Under the pieces are notes generated by a model. The model was given only the letters and a program-made list of their open reading frames with translations, was not told the DNA's origin and made no database searches. DNA of 64,000 nucleotides from Geitlerinema sp. BBD 1991-9 (GTDB lineage: Bacteria; Cyanobacteriota; Cyanobacteriia; Cyanobacteriales; Geitlerinemataceae). This document shows, piece by piece, positions 1 through 8,707 of the stretch. Within the stretch, counting starts at the first letter, position 1. The number at the start of each line of letters is the position of its first letter. Made by a program: the position numbers and the translations under genes. The stretch covers positions 1 to 64,000 of the forward strand of contig LWRO01000017.1 in the NCBI GenBank assembly GCA_001657325.1, read 5' to 3'.

Positions 1-101
1 ATCACTGCTCACTGCTCAAGTCATCACTGCTCACTGCTCAAGTCATCACTGCTCACTGCTCAAGTCATCACTGCTCACTGCTCACTGCTCACTGCTCACT
101 G
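1..101. repeat. Short tandem heptad repeat array (22-nt higher-order units)
   Basis: Three identical 22-nt units (two CACTGCT-type heptads plus CAAGTCAT) are followed by five heptads CACTGCT/CTCACTG. The array ends in CTCACTGTAAAAGCGG, a tail shared with the arrays near 12423 and 24313. It stops 18 nt before the GTG start of the Hpt gene, so it lies where a ribosome binding site or leader would be. The left edge of the window cuts the array. It resembles the STRR repeats known from cyanobacteria. Confidence 0.9.
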
Positions 102-119
102 TAAAAGCGGGGTTTAAAC

Positions 120-1043
120 GTGGCATCTGAAGAAATCGTTCGGTTTTTTATTGAAGAAGGGAAAGAACATCTCAACACCCTTGAAAACGGTTTGCTCGAC
201 TTACAAGCGACCGTTCGCGATCCGGAGCAAATCAACGAGCTGTTTCGAGCCGCGCACTCGGTCAAAGGAGGCGCTGCTATGCTCGGATTTAGCAGTATTC
301 AGAAAGTCGCCCACCGTCTCGAAGATTACTTCAAAATCCTCAAAGACAATCCGGTAGGGGTCGATCGAAAGCTGGAAAGCCTATTTTTAAAAGGGACAGA
401 CGCCCTGAAAGAATTACTCGAACTCCTCCAAGGTCCCTTCGGGTTGCGTCCCGAGGATGCTGAGCGCGTCATGGGGGATGTCGAACCCATATTTGCTCAG
501 TTGCAAAGTTATTTAAATCAACTGGCGGAAGGCGACGCACCGACAGCTGCTGCGGGAGCTGTTGCCTCGTATCTCGAACTAGATGAAGAGGGACTTCCCA
601 GTAACTTTACCGATCGAGTCCTCGAGATGTTGCGCCAGATGTTGCAGGTTTTCAAACAAGCCGAAAGTGACGCAACTCGACAAAAACTATCGAGCTTCTG
701 TCAACATTTACAAGAAATCGGTAGCAGCTCGACCAGTTGGAAAACCCTTGTTGAAACTGTCGATCGAGCGATTTGTAACACTCACAATCCCTATCGAATT
801 CTCGCACCTGTTTCGATCGTGGAGCTGCGACAAGCGAGCGAACGACTCGATGGCGATCCGGATGTAGAAATTACCCCAAGTAAGAGTTTACAATATCTCA
901 CCGAAATGGAGTCCGGCGCTTGGACAGATTATGTTCTCGTTCGTACCGATCCGAAAGCGATTGCTCAGTCGATCGGGCCAGCCATGGATAAGCCGAAGCT
1001 ATTAAAACTCGCTAAATTGCTCTATAAAGCAGCACAAGCTTGA
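120..1043 (+). CDS. Hpt (histidine phosphotransfer) domain protein
   Basis: 307 residues. The N-terminal 110 residues form an Hpt four-helix domain with the phosphoacceptor context RAAHSVKGGAA (His46) and the following helix with KVAHRLED, as in CheA/PixL-type phosphorelay proteins. The rest (residues 150-307) contains no kinase, ATPase or receiver motif, so this is a stand-alone phosphotransfer protein or the detached N-terminus of a larger CheA-like kinase. It probably shuttles phosphate between a sensor kinase and a response regulator in the cytoplasm. The start is GTG at 120, directly after the heptad array; no partner genes lie next to it. The Hpt call is firm, its pathway unknown. Confidence 0.85.
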   Translation: MASEEIVRFFIEEGKEHLNTLENGLLDLQATVRDPEQINELFRAAHSVKGGAAMLGFSSIQKVAHRLEDYFKILKDNPVGVDRKLESLFLKGTDALKELLELLQGPFGLRPEDAERVMGDVEPIFAQLQSYLNQLAEGDAPTAAAGAVASYLELDEEGLPSNFTDRVLEMLRQMLQVFKQAESDATRQKLSSFCQHLQEIGSSSTSWKTLVETVDRAICNTHNPYRILAPVSIVELRQASERLDGDPDVEITPSKSLQYLTEMESGAWTDYVLVRTDPKAIAQSIGPAMDKPKLLKLAKLLYKAAQA

Positions 1044-1208
1044 GCTTTGGTTATGCAACTTTAAGATACATTTCAACACAACTGAATTCGTTCGATCTCG
1101 ATTATATTGGGCGAGTAACAATCCGAGGTGAGTCACTGGGCTTACCTCATGCTTTGCGCGCGATTTTTTTCACGCAACGAAGAATTGAAACATCAATTTA
1201 TCGAAGTC

Positions 1209-2654
1209 ATGACTGAGCCTCTCGCCCTCACTCGCCAACCTCGTATTTCGATTCCAACCGATAATCCCGACGATCCCAACTATGTCGTTCCTGCCAACCA
1301 ATGGACGGGGGTAGTGGGATACGGGACACAAGGGGATATTAGCTGTACGGGAAGCCTGTATTTAACCGGTCGCCATATCATTACGGCAGCTCACTGTTTC
1401 GATATCAACGATACAACCCCTAATCCCAATCCCAACCCAACCGAATATACGGTCTTTTTCGATCTTCGGGAAGGTCGCGTTCCCGTCGCCGTTTCGCGAA
1501 TTTTCATTCATCCGAATTGGACGGCTGACGACGCTTCCAACAACGATATTGCCGTTCTCGAACTGGCAAGTTCCGCACCGGAAACTGCCGAACGTTACGA
1601 CGTGTACGTGGGAACGGACGAAGTCGGACAGGTTATCCAGCGGGTGGGTTACGGGACGAAAGGCACGGGCAACGGAGGGGAAGTTGCAGACGATAACCCC
1701 ACCAAACGCACGGGGCAAAATCGCTACGATGCATTGGGCGAAATCTTTAACAACGCCGGACAATTCAACACACCAGTACTTCCCGGTACGCAACTCGCTT
1801 ACGATTTTGACAGCGGTAATGCGAACAACGATGCGTTCGGACGAGAGTTTGGAATTAACGATCTCGGTCTAGGAGCAAACGAAGTTGGAGCCAGTGGCGG
1901 TGATTCGGGAGGGCCTTCATTTATTAACGGCCAAATTGCGGGAGTCGCCTCCTACGGTGTCAGTCCGACAACACCGGGAATCGACGTAACGGAAGCCAAC
2001 GACACCAGCTTTGGGGAATTTTTTGCCGATACACGGGTATCGGCATATTTGTCGTTTATCGGTGGGGCGATTGCAGAGTCGAACCGGGGCGACAACCTCA
2101 TGACAGGCTGGACGGGAACCGATACTCTGGCAGGCAACGCGGGGAACGATACGATCGAAGGTCGAGGCAGCGACGATATTTTACTGGGGGGACGCGATAA
2201 CGACGTGCTTCGGGGTGAGGTGGGTAACGACTCGATCGCAGGAAACCGAGGAAACGATGTGTTGGAGGGAAGCGACAACGACGATATCCTCTTCGGCGGC
2301 CAGGACAGCGACACGATTTCGGGCGGTGCGGGAAACGACGTGTTGGCTGGAGACTTCGGCCAGGACTTTTTAACGGGAGGCGACGGTAGCGATACGTTTA
2401 CGCTACGGCGAGGAGCCGCTGCAACGGATGCAACCCAAGTCGATGTCGTGTCGGATTTTGCCGCTGGGGTCGATCGAATTGCGCTAACGCAAGGGCTGAC
2501 AGAAGCCAATTTAACCTTGGAACTATTCGATCTCAACGGTTCGGGCGTGCTGGTGCGCGTGGCGGGAACTTCAGAGTTTTTGGGATTCGTGCGTAATGCG
2601 ACCGTCGAAAGTTTGCAAGGTAGCTTCGTTGCCGATACGCTCGGCTTGAACTAA
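1209..2654 (+). CDS. Trypsin-like serine protease with C-terminal RTX repeats (copy 1)
   Basis: 481 residues if started at ATG 1209, chosen because the tandem paralogue has the same N-terminus (PRISIP...DDPNY) at that point; an in-frame GTG at 1128 would add 27 unsupported residues. The S1 catalytic triad is visible: His62 in TAAHC, Asp113 in NNDIAVLEL, Ser233 in GGDSGGP. From about residue 300 to 405 there are glycine/aspartate-rich GGxGxDxL nonapeptides (Ca2+-binding RTX), then a conserved tail ending DTLGLN. No Sec signal peptide is seen, so export by a type I (ABC/TolC) system through the C-terminal RTX region is expected. Likely an extracellular calcium-dependent protease. Confidence 0.88.
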   Translation: MTEPLALTRQPRISIPTDNPDDPNYVVPANQWTGVVGYGTQGDISCTGSLYLTGRHIITAAHCFDINDTTPNPNPNPTEYTVFFDLREGRVPVAVSRIFIHPNWTADDASNNDIAVLELASSAPETAERYDVYVGTDEVGQVIQRVGYGTKGTGNGGEVADDNPTKRTGQNRYDALGEIFNNAGQFNTPVLPGTQLAYDFDSGNANNDAFGREFGINDLGLGANEVGASGGDSGGPSFINGQIAGVASYGVSPTTPGIDVTEANDTSFGEFFADTRVSAYLSFIGGAIAESNRGDNLMTGWTGTDTLAGNAGNDTIEGRGSDDILLGGRDNDVLRGEVGNDSIAGNRGNDVLEGSDNDDILFGGQDSDTISGGAGNDVLAGDFGQDFLTGGDGSDTFTLRRGAAATDATQVDVVSDFAAGVDRIALTQGLTEANLTLELFDLNGSGVLVRVAGTSEFLGFVRNATVESLQGSFVADTLGLN

Positions 2655-2764
2655 TACTGTGAACTGACCGGGACGAACGGAACAAAACAGTTCGTCTGCG
2701 GTTCAACTACCATTATCGAGGTGACTTCGATCGCCTTGGACTGTTTCCCCGTTCCTAAACTGCC

Positions 2765-4210
2765 ATGTTGGAAACCACCTCTACCTCGGTTCGACATCCT
2801 CGTATTTCCATTCCGACCAGCGATCCTGACGACCCGAACTATATCGTTCCATCGAACGAATGGACGGGAGTTGTTGGCTTGGGAACCCAAGGGGAAATCG
2901 ATTGTACGGGCGTGCTTTACCTAACGGGTCGTCACGTGATTACGGCAGCACATTGTTTTAACACACCAGACGACACAGCCAATCTCAATCCCAATCCCGA
3001 TCTCTACACAGTCTTTTTCGACGTACCAGAGGGGCGCGTTTCCGTTGGTGTATCGCGGATTTTCATTCACCCTGAATGGACAGCAGATCTTGCTTCGAAT
3101 AACGATATTGCCGTCATCGAACTGGCCAGTTCTGCCCCGGAAAGTGCCGAACGCTATGACGTGTATACGGGAAACGACGAAATCGGCCAGGTCATACAGC
3201 GGGTGGGTTACGGAGATAAAGGAACGGGAAACGGGGGAGAAGTCGAAGATAACAACCCCATCAAACGCGCGGGACAAAATCGCTACGATGCCTTTGGAGA
3301 AGAGTTCGACGATCCCGAGTCCAACGCGATCTCGATACCAGGGACGCAACTGGCTTACGATTTCGATAACGGCCTCGCAGAAAACGATGCGTTTGGCGTC
3401 GAGTTTGGAATTAACGATCTCGGATTAGGCGTGGACGAGGTCGGTAGCAGTCGCGGCGATTCGGGGGGGCCTTCGTTTATTGACGGCAAAATCGCGGGTA
3501 TTGTCTCCTACGGATTGAGTCCGATAACGCCAGGGGTCGATGTCACGGAAGAAAACGATACGAGTTTTGGAGAGTTTTTTGCCGATACGCGGGTTTCGGC
3601 GTATTTACCGTTTATCGGTGGGTCGATCGCGGAGTCGAACAGCGGCCCGAATTTAATTACAGGAACGGCGAACGACGACACGCTGGCGGGTAATGGAGGT
3701 AACGACACGATCGAGGGTCGTGGGGGTAACGATATTTTACTGGGGGGACGAGACGACGACGTTCTCAACGGGGAAGCTGGGAACGATGCAATGGCGGGGA
3801 ATCTGGGCGCTGACGGCTTGGAAGGGAATGAAGGAGACGATACGCTACTCGGCGGCCAAGACGACGACACCCTCGTCGGGGGATTGGGAAACGATGTCCT
3901 CGTCGGCGATTTCGGTCAGGACGTACTGACGGGAAGTGAGGGAGAAGATACGTTTACGCTGCGGAAAGCGACGGCGGTTGAAGATCCGACATTGGTCGAT
4001 ATCATTACCGATTTCGTTATCGGAACGGATCGAATTGCACTCACTCAAGAATTGACAGAAAGCAATTTGAGTTTGGAACCGTTCAATCTCAACGGCCCGG
4101 GTGTGATGGTACGTGTTGCGGGAGCTGTAGAATTTCTCGGCTTCGTGCGCGATGTGGCGGTGGACGATTTACAGGGTAGTTTTGTGGCGGATGAATTGGG
4201 TTTGAGTTAA
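2765..4210 (+). CDS. Trypsin-like serine protease with C-terminal RTX repeats (copy 2)
   Basis: 481 residues, colinear with the preceding gene over its whole length, so a tandem duplicate 110 nt downstream. The triad is retained: His63 (TAAHC), Asp114 (NNDIAVIEL), Ser233. The residues before the serine motif are SSRGDSGGP rather than ASGGDSGGP; the Gly-to-Arg change is close to the oxyanion region and might alter activity. RTX nonapeptides occupy roughly residues 300-405, followed by the same C-terminal module (DFVIGTDRIALTQ) as copy 1. No N-terminal signal; type I secretion is inferred. Many substitutions between copies are conservative, which argues that both were kept under selection. Confidence 0.88.
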   Translation: MLETTSTSVRHPRISIPTSDPDDPNYIVPSNEWTGVVGLGTQGEIDCTGVLYLTGRHVITAAHCFNTPDDTANLNPNPDLYTVFFDVPEGRVSVGVSRIFIHPEWTADLASNNDIAVIELASSAPESAERYDVYTGNDEIGQVIQRVGYGDKGTGNGGEVEDNNPIKRAGQNRYDAFGEEFDDPESNAISIPGTQLAYDFDNGLAENDAFGVEFGINDLGLGVDEVGSSRGDSGGPSFIDGKIAGIVSYGLSPITPGVDVTEENDTSFGEFFADTRVSAYLPFIGGSIAESNSGPNLITGTANDDTLAGNGGNDTIEGRGGNDILLGGRDDDVLNGEAGNDAMAGNLGADGLEGNEGDDTLLGGQDDDTLVGGLGNDVLVGDFGQDVLTGSEGEDTFTLRKATAVEDPTLVDIITDFVIGTDRIALTQELTESNLSLEPFNLNGPGVMVRVAGAVEFLGFVRDVAVDDLQGSFVADELGLS

Positions 4211-4297
4211 GTTGCGAGGAAGTTCGATCTTCGAGGTTGATGAGGGCAGATCGATCGTCCAGACTGAGAATTCTGTATAACTTTTGGGTCTTCAGTT

Positions 4298-5014
4298 ATG
4301 TTTCTCAGGCAAAAAATTTCCAGTCTTCTACACTTATTGCTGAAAGATACATCAGTCAAGGTTCTTTCAGGGCCACTTCAAGGGTGGAAGTGGTTGCCTC
4401 GATCGGGAAATCATGCTTACTGGCTTGGAACTTATGAAAGAGAGTATGTCAACACGTTTGCTCAATATGTCCGTCCTGGCTCTATTATTTTTGATATTGG
4501 AGCGCAAGCTGGATATTTCACATTAATTGCTTCCCGGCTAACGGGTCGTGATGGTCGAGTTGTGACGTTTGAGCCTCTGCCCGAGAACGTTTTTTGTATT
4601 CGGGAACATTGCCGTTTAAATAACTGCAAAAATGTAGAAATTTTAGAGGTAGCTGTTGCGAGTTCTAGCGGAAGGAGAACGTTTCAGGCTGACAATGTTT
4701 TTATGGGATATTTGTCAAAAGAAGGCTCTTTAGAGGTAGAAGTTGTCGTTTTGGATGAGTTGGCCGAACAAAATCAGATCCTACCGCCTAATGTCATGAA
4801 AATTGACGTTGAGGGAATGGAATATTGGGTTTTGCGAGGTGGGGAGAATTTAATTCGGACAAGCCGACCTGAGATCTTCATTGCAACTCATGGCCAGGAA
4901 AACCAAACAAGGGTACTGCGGTTATTGCAAGAATGGAGCTATGAAGTATCGATGATAGGTCGAGGTTCTGAAAGAAATGCTGATTATTTAGCAAAACCGC
5001 TTTCTATTGTTTGA
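4298..5014 (+). CDS. FkbM-family SAM-dependent methyltransferase
   Basis: 238 residues, a normal length for the family. Motif I of the Rossmann methyltransferase fold is at about residues 60-72 (IFDIGAQAGYFTLIA), followed by VVTFEPLPEN (acidic residue that binds the SAM ribose) and the FkbM-typical MKIDVEGMEYWVLRGG. FkbM enzymes usually O-methylate sugars or polyketides. It has no sugar-biosynthesis neighbours here. Base composition is more AT-rich than the flanking protease genes and lacks their frequent CGATCGA octamers, which suggests acquisition by transfer. ATG at 4298 gives the best start, though the first 40 residues are weakly conserved. Confidence 0.82.
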   Translation: MFLRQKISSLLHLLLKDTSVKVLSGPLQGWKWLPRSGNHAYWLGTYEREYVNTFAQYVRPGSIIFDIGAQAGYFTLIASRLTGRDGRVVTFEPLPENVFCIREHCRLNNCKNVEILEVAVASSSGRRTFQADNVFMGYLSKEGSLEVEVVVLDELAEQNQILPPNVMKIDVEGMEYWVLRGGENLIRTSRPEIFIATHGQENQTRVLRLLQEWSYEVSMIGRGSERNADYLAKPLSIV

Positions 5015-5054
5015 ATGAGTCTTGTTATAGATCGACTGAGTCTTTCCATTAAAT

Positions 5055-5197
5055 GGGTCTGTTGGAATTGCGGTGTAATTTGATTGTCTATGATACCAAG
5101 ACCCTTGTCGGGGCGGACGGCCGGCCGGTTGCGCCCGCTACGCCAACGGTTTTGGAATTTCATAAACTCTGCTTATCACCCTAATTCCAACAGACCC
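5055..5197. mobile_element. MITE copy A
   Basis: 143 bp bounded by perfect 15-bp inverted repeats (GGGTCTGTTGGAATT / AATTCCAACAGACCC) and flanked by an exact 8-bp duplication CATTAAAT (5047-5054 and 5198-5205). The GC-rich centre is a decayed version of the palindrome seen in the other copies. It has no coding capacity. It lies between the convergent FkbM and TonB-like genes. Same orientation as the copy at 60723. Confidence 0.9.
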
Positions 5198-5224
5198 CAT
5201 TAAATCGATATCTTGTCAGAAAAC

Positions 5225-6799
5225 TCAAAGTTCTTTCTTGGGCTTTGGCGCTTGCATCGATGGCGTTTGAAGCGGCGGCGTTTCGCTAAACTCAACAGTA
5301 AATAGATAGGCAGAGTTTGGGTTTATAACTTCAGGATTATCAATCAGATACGAGCTAGCTGCACGGAGTGCCAAATTATCTAGAACGTTATATCCGCTCG
5401 GTTGCAAATAGTGAATTCCATTTTCGATTTGCTGACCTTCTGAATTTAAAACGACTGACAGAATGACATCACTAGATTGCATTTCAGAGGTTTCAAAATT
5501 GGCAGGGTAAGGAATTGAGAGTTTGGGGACAACTTCAACACTCAAGGTTTCGCCTAACTCTCTTGTTGACAATTCTAGAAAATCAATCCAAAGGTTTTGC
5601 TGTTCCTCCGAAAGATCGGATTCTTTGGCAATTTCATAAACAATTGATATTGTTTTAGAATCTAGGGAAGTTCCAGCTCGATCGAACTCAGAACCATCAT
5701 CGGATTGTCCGCGAACCGCAAAAGTCACGAAGAAAGGATAAATCTTAGGTCGATCGCTTTCTTCAAACCCTTCATAAGAATTTTCAAAATATCCTTTGAG
5801 GATGGGTTGCAAAACACTATACTGAGACTGATATTCTTCTAAGGGTAAGGGTAAAGGATTTGGAAAAAATCCTCGATCTGGAATTTCTAAACGAGTCATC
5901 AAGTACCCTTCAGGACTGACAATAACTAAAACGTATATTTCTCCTAGATTTTCAAGGTTTTGGTAAATTGGCGAGACGGAAATTGTTAGAGCTTTAGAAT
6001 TTTCAAGTGGCGTATCGCTGTCCCTCAAATAACTCAGGCGCTCGTCGAGCTGGCTCAGAAGGGGAATCCATACACTGAGTTCATCAAGAATGAGATTGCC
6101 TCGTTCATAGCCTTCTCCACTTCCAAAACCATCTCCGCCGCTTCCCGTTGTTGTTGTTTCATCTGTGGTTTTTCCATCTTCCCCGTCATCTGTTTCACCA
6201 CCTTCTGTTCCTTCTGAAGGCAAACGCTTTTTCTTAGCTAAAACTTGCGGATCGGGTTGCGTTGGAGCTGTGTTTTGAGGTTGCGTTGTCGTAGTCGAGG
6301 AATTTCGATCGAGCCAGTCTTGCCATTGTTCTCGATACGCATCCCAATAGTCACTACTGTCAGAAGGACGGCTGGAATCTCTGTCAGAATCGGGTTCTGC
6401 CTCCTGAGAGCGAAAATCGTCCCAGGAACGCCAACGATCGAAAATTGAAGATCGATCGATTTCTTCAGAATCGTCAGGGGGGGGCGGCGGAAAACTCGCC
6501 CGGCCAGACAGAGAAGGTAAACCCGCCGCATCTGGATCGAAATTCTCAGATGGAAAACCAAACGGTGACGATCGATCGCTGTCTTCTGGCGCGAGTTCCA
6601 CCATCTCCACTTCGAGTACGATCTCTCGATCGACCTCTTCCCCGAAACCCCACGAAAACAACGGCAGCGATGCCCCGAGAATTCCGTGCAGTCCGATCGA
6701 GGTGAGAACTGCCACCGAGGTGGACTGACGCAACGAGCTTCCCAAGCGTTGCCAAATCGGATTGCGGCTGAGTTTCTGAAACGATGAGGTTTCCGACAT
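5225..6799 (-). CDS. TonB-like envelope protein
   Basis: 524 residues. A short cytoplasmic N-terminus precedes one membrane segment (about residues 28-50, VAVLTSIGLHGILGASLPLF), then the TonB-like stretch IVLEVEMVELAPED and a long low-complexity Pro/Ser/Asp/Thr-rich periplasmic linker to about residue 230. The C-terminal 280 residues are more ordered and include a segment with the look of a TonB C-terminal domain (VILSVVLNSEGQQIENG and a final hydrophobic strand). This layout matches cyanobacterial TonB-related proteins that connect inner and outer membrane. No ExbB/ExbD or receptor genes are adjacent, so energy transduction is inferred only from architecture. Confidence 0.55.
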   Translation of the reverse strand: MSETSSFQKLSRNPIWQRLGSSLRQSTSVAVLTSIGLHGILGASLPLFSWGFGEEVDREIVLEVEMVELAPEDSDRSSPFGFPSENFDPDAAGLPSLSGRASFPPPPPDDSEEIDRSSIFDRWRSWDDFRSQEAEPDSDRDSSRPSDSSDYWDAYREQWQDWLDRNSSTTTTQPQNTAPTQPDPQVLAKKKRLPSEGTEGGETDDGEDGKTTDETTTTGSGGDGFGSGEGYERGNLILDELSVWIPLLSQLDERLSYLRDSDTPLENSKALTISVSPIYQNLENLGEIYVLVIVSPEGYLMTRLEIPDRGFFPNPLPLPLEEYQSQYSVLQPILKGYFENSYEGFEESDRPKIYPFFVTFAVRGQSDDGSEFDRAGTSLDSKTISIVYEIAKESDLSEEQQNLWIDFLELSTRELGETLSVEVVPKLSIPYPANFETSEMQSSDVILSVVLNSEGQQIENGIHYLQPSGYNVLDNLALRAASSYLIDNPEVINPNSAYLFTVEFSETPPLQTPSMQAPKPKKEL

Positions 6800-6954
6800 A
6801 GCAATCGATCGAATGGTCTTTTACAGCGGAAGGCAGCAGGAATATTAATCCCTAACCTCTGACAGTGTAGCAATTCTGTTTATCTCGATCTCAGTTCTCT
6901 TTTCATCTGCGGTCAGGCCGACGGCAAAACACGGCATAATGCGATCGAAGAGCA

Positions 6955-8388
6955 ATGGAATCGATCGAAACAGGTGTGCCTCAGATGGGATTCGAGTACG
7001 ATTGGGTGGTGCTGGGAGATAGTGCGGCAAGTATTCGATCGGCATCCCTCGCAGCAAGATGGGGGGCAAGAGTCGCGTTAATTCTACCCTCGCACTCTCC
7101 ACGACAAAAGATCGAGACGGCTCAGATCGCCATCTCAAAATTGCAAACTCTGACGAGACAAGCCGAACGAGCGAAACAATGGGGAGCGGCAACGAGATCG
7201 ATTGTCGATCTCGATCTCGTCTGGACTTTGGCTTCGGGAATCGCCGACAATCTCGCCACCCTTCGATCGCCCGCGATGTTAGCCATGCAGGGTATCGATG
7301 TCGTCTCGGGTGACGCGCAATTCGTTAAACATCCGACGTTACAAGTTCTTGTCGGAAACCGCCCGTTTCGATCGAGAGCCTATCTCATCGCACCTTCCGT
7401 TCGACCCGCCGTTCCTACGGTTCTCGGACTTTCAGAAACCTCCTATACGACCCTCGCCACCCTTCACAAATACCGCCGCGAACTTCCCAAGCGTCTCGCT
7501 GTCATCGGCAGTGATGCCTACGGGGCGAGTCTCGCCCAGGCTTCTGCACGTTTGGGGGTTGACGTAACCCTGACTGTGGATGAAACCCATATTTTTCCAA
7601 CAGAAGATCCCGAACTCGCCCGTTTGTTGCAGACCTATCTCGAAGCCGACGGAGTGCGCGTGTTGACGCGCTCTCCAGTTACACAAGTGCGGAAAATTCA
7701 AGACAGCCTCTGGTTGCAAGCCGGCGAACTCGCTTTGGAAACCGATGCGATCTCCCTTGCATCTGGATGGGACTCCCTCTCGATCGATCTCGATACGGCG
7801 AACGTTCAAACGAGATCGGGACGTATTCCCGTCAACACTCGACTGCAAACCACCAATCCGCGCGTTTACGCCTGTGGCAGCATTCTCGGTGGTTACAACG
7901 ACGCCTCGATCGAAACCTATGAAGCCGAAATCGCCACGAAAAACGCTCTCGTTGTCCCTGTTTTTAACGCTGACTATTACACCCTTCCCCGCAGCACGCC
8001 CACCGATCCCCCTCTTGCCTCTGTGGGACTCAGCGAACCTCAAGCCAGACGGCGGCTTGGCGATCGATTGGTGGTTTTGAAACTGCCCTTCGATCGCGTC
8101 GCTTCAGCACAACAACAAGAAGATATATCCGGATTTGGTAAACTTCTCGTTAGCGATCGCGGCCAGATCCTCGGCGCACAGATTCTATCTTCCAACGCCC
8201 CGGCCTTGGTGGAACTCATTGCTTTAGCGATGCGTCGGGGCCAGTCGATCGAGGTTTTATCTCATGTTTCCGCTTCTCATGCCGATGTAATCCATCAATT
8301 TTTAGCCCTGTGGCGTGAGACCTGGTTACACCGACATCCGCGTTGGAAAAGTCTTCAACAAGCTTGGTTTGACTGGAGACGGGAATAA
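6955..8388 (+). CDS. FAD/NAD(P) oxidoreductase of the mercuric-reductase/lipoamide-dehydrogenase fold, without redox cysteines
   Basis: 477 residues (467 if started at the ATG at 6985, which precedes the dinucleotide-binding strand YDWVVLGDSAASIRSA). The order of domains is that of class I pyridine-nucleotide disulphide oxidoreductases: FAD fold, NAD(P) fold near residue 180 (RLAVIGSDAYGASLAQASARLG), FAD motif near 305 (NPRVYACGSILGG) and a C-terminal dimerisation domain (PLASVGLSEPQARRR ... SHVSASHADVIHQF). The CxxxxC disulphide expected after the first helix is absent (ILPSHSPRQKIETAQ), GxGxxG is GDSAAS, and the usual Gly-Asp FAD contact is Gly-Ser. It cannot be a normal disulphide reductase; a quinone-reducing or structural role is possible. 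Confidence 0.75.
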   Translation: MESIETGVPQMGFEYDWVVLGDSAASIRSASLAARWGARVALILPSHSPRQKIETAQIAISKLQTLTRQAERAKQWGAATRSIVDLDLVWTLASGIADNLATLRSPAMLAMQGIDVVSGDAQFVKHPTLQVLVGNRPFRSRAYLIAPSVRPAVPTVLGLSETSYTTLATLHKYRRELPKRLAVIGSDAYGASLAQASARLGVDVTLTVDETHIFPTEDPELARLLQTYLEADGVRVLTRSPVTQVRKIQDSLWLQAGELALETDAISLASGWDSLSIDLDTANVQTRSGRIPVNTRLQTTNPRVYACGSILGGYNDASIETYEAEIATKNALVVPVFNADYYTLPRSTPTDPPLASVGLSEPQARRRLGDRLVVLKLPFDRVASAQQQEDISGFGKLLVSDRGQILGAQILSSNAPALVELIALAMRRGQSIEVLSHVSASHADVIHQFLALWRETWLHRHPRWKSLQQAWFDWRRE

Positions 8389-8707
8389 AAAAACTGAGAT
8401 CGGGGCAACAGCAAAGCTTTTGGCAAACCATTCGATCGAGAGCGCTTTCATATCTGAGTGGCTGTAATATTGCGTTACAGCTTGTTTTTGAACAGAAATC
8501 GAAATAGTTCGGTTTTATTTTTGTCTATTTCTGGAACATTTTCTAGATGAGTTCGATCTAGGTACGTGAACGGCACGTATTCGATCGAGCAAGAACTGTG
8601 CTGTGTAATTTTGGGATGCGTCTAAAAGCTCGATCTTAGCGAATCGATTTCAAAAACATCACGTTACGCTACGCAAACGAAATCATTCATCACGGAGGAA
8701 CCGAGGT
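8389..8707. other. Intergenic region upstream of the repeat-rich RTX gene
   Basis: About 320 bp with no credible ORF. It contains a strong ribosome binding site CGGAGGAACCGAGGT just before the ATG at 8708. I could not assign a promoter with confidence and saw no strong hairpin. Confidence 0.5.

Noticed and set aside
1-101. Possible CRISPR array
   Set aside because: Units are 7- and 22-nt heptad-based tandem repeats without unique spacers; no cas genes are present.
1952-2536. Minus-strand ORF of 194 codons
   Set aside because: Antisense shadow of RTX repeats, with low-complexity Ser/Pro composition.
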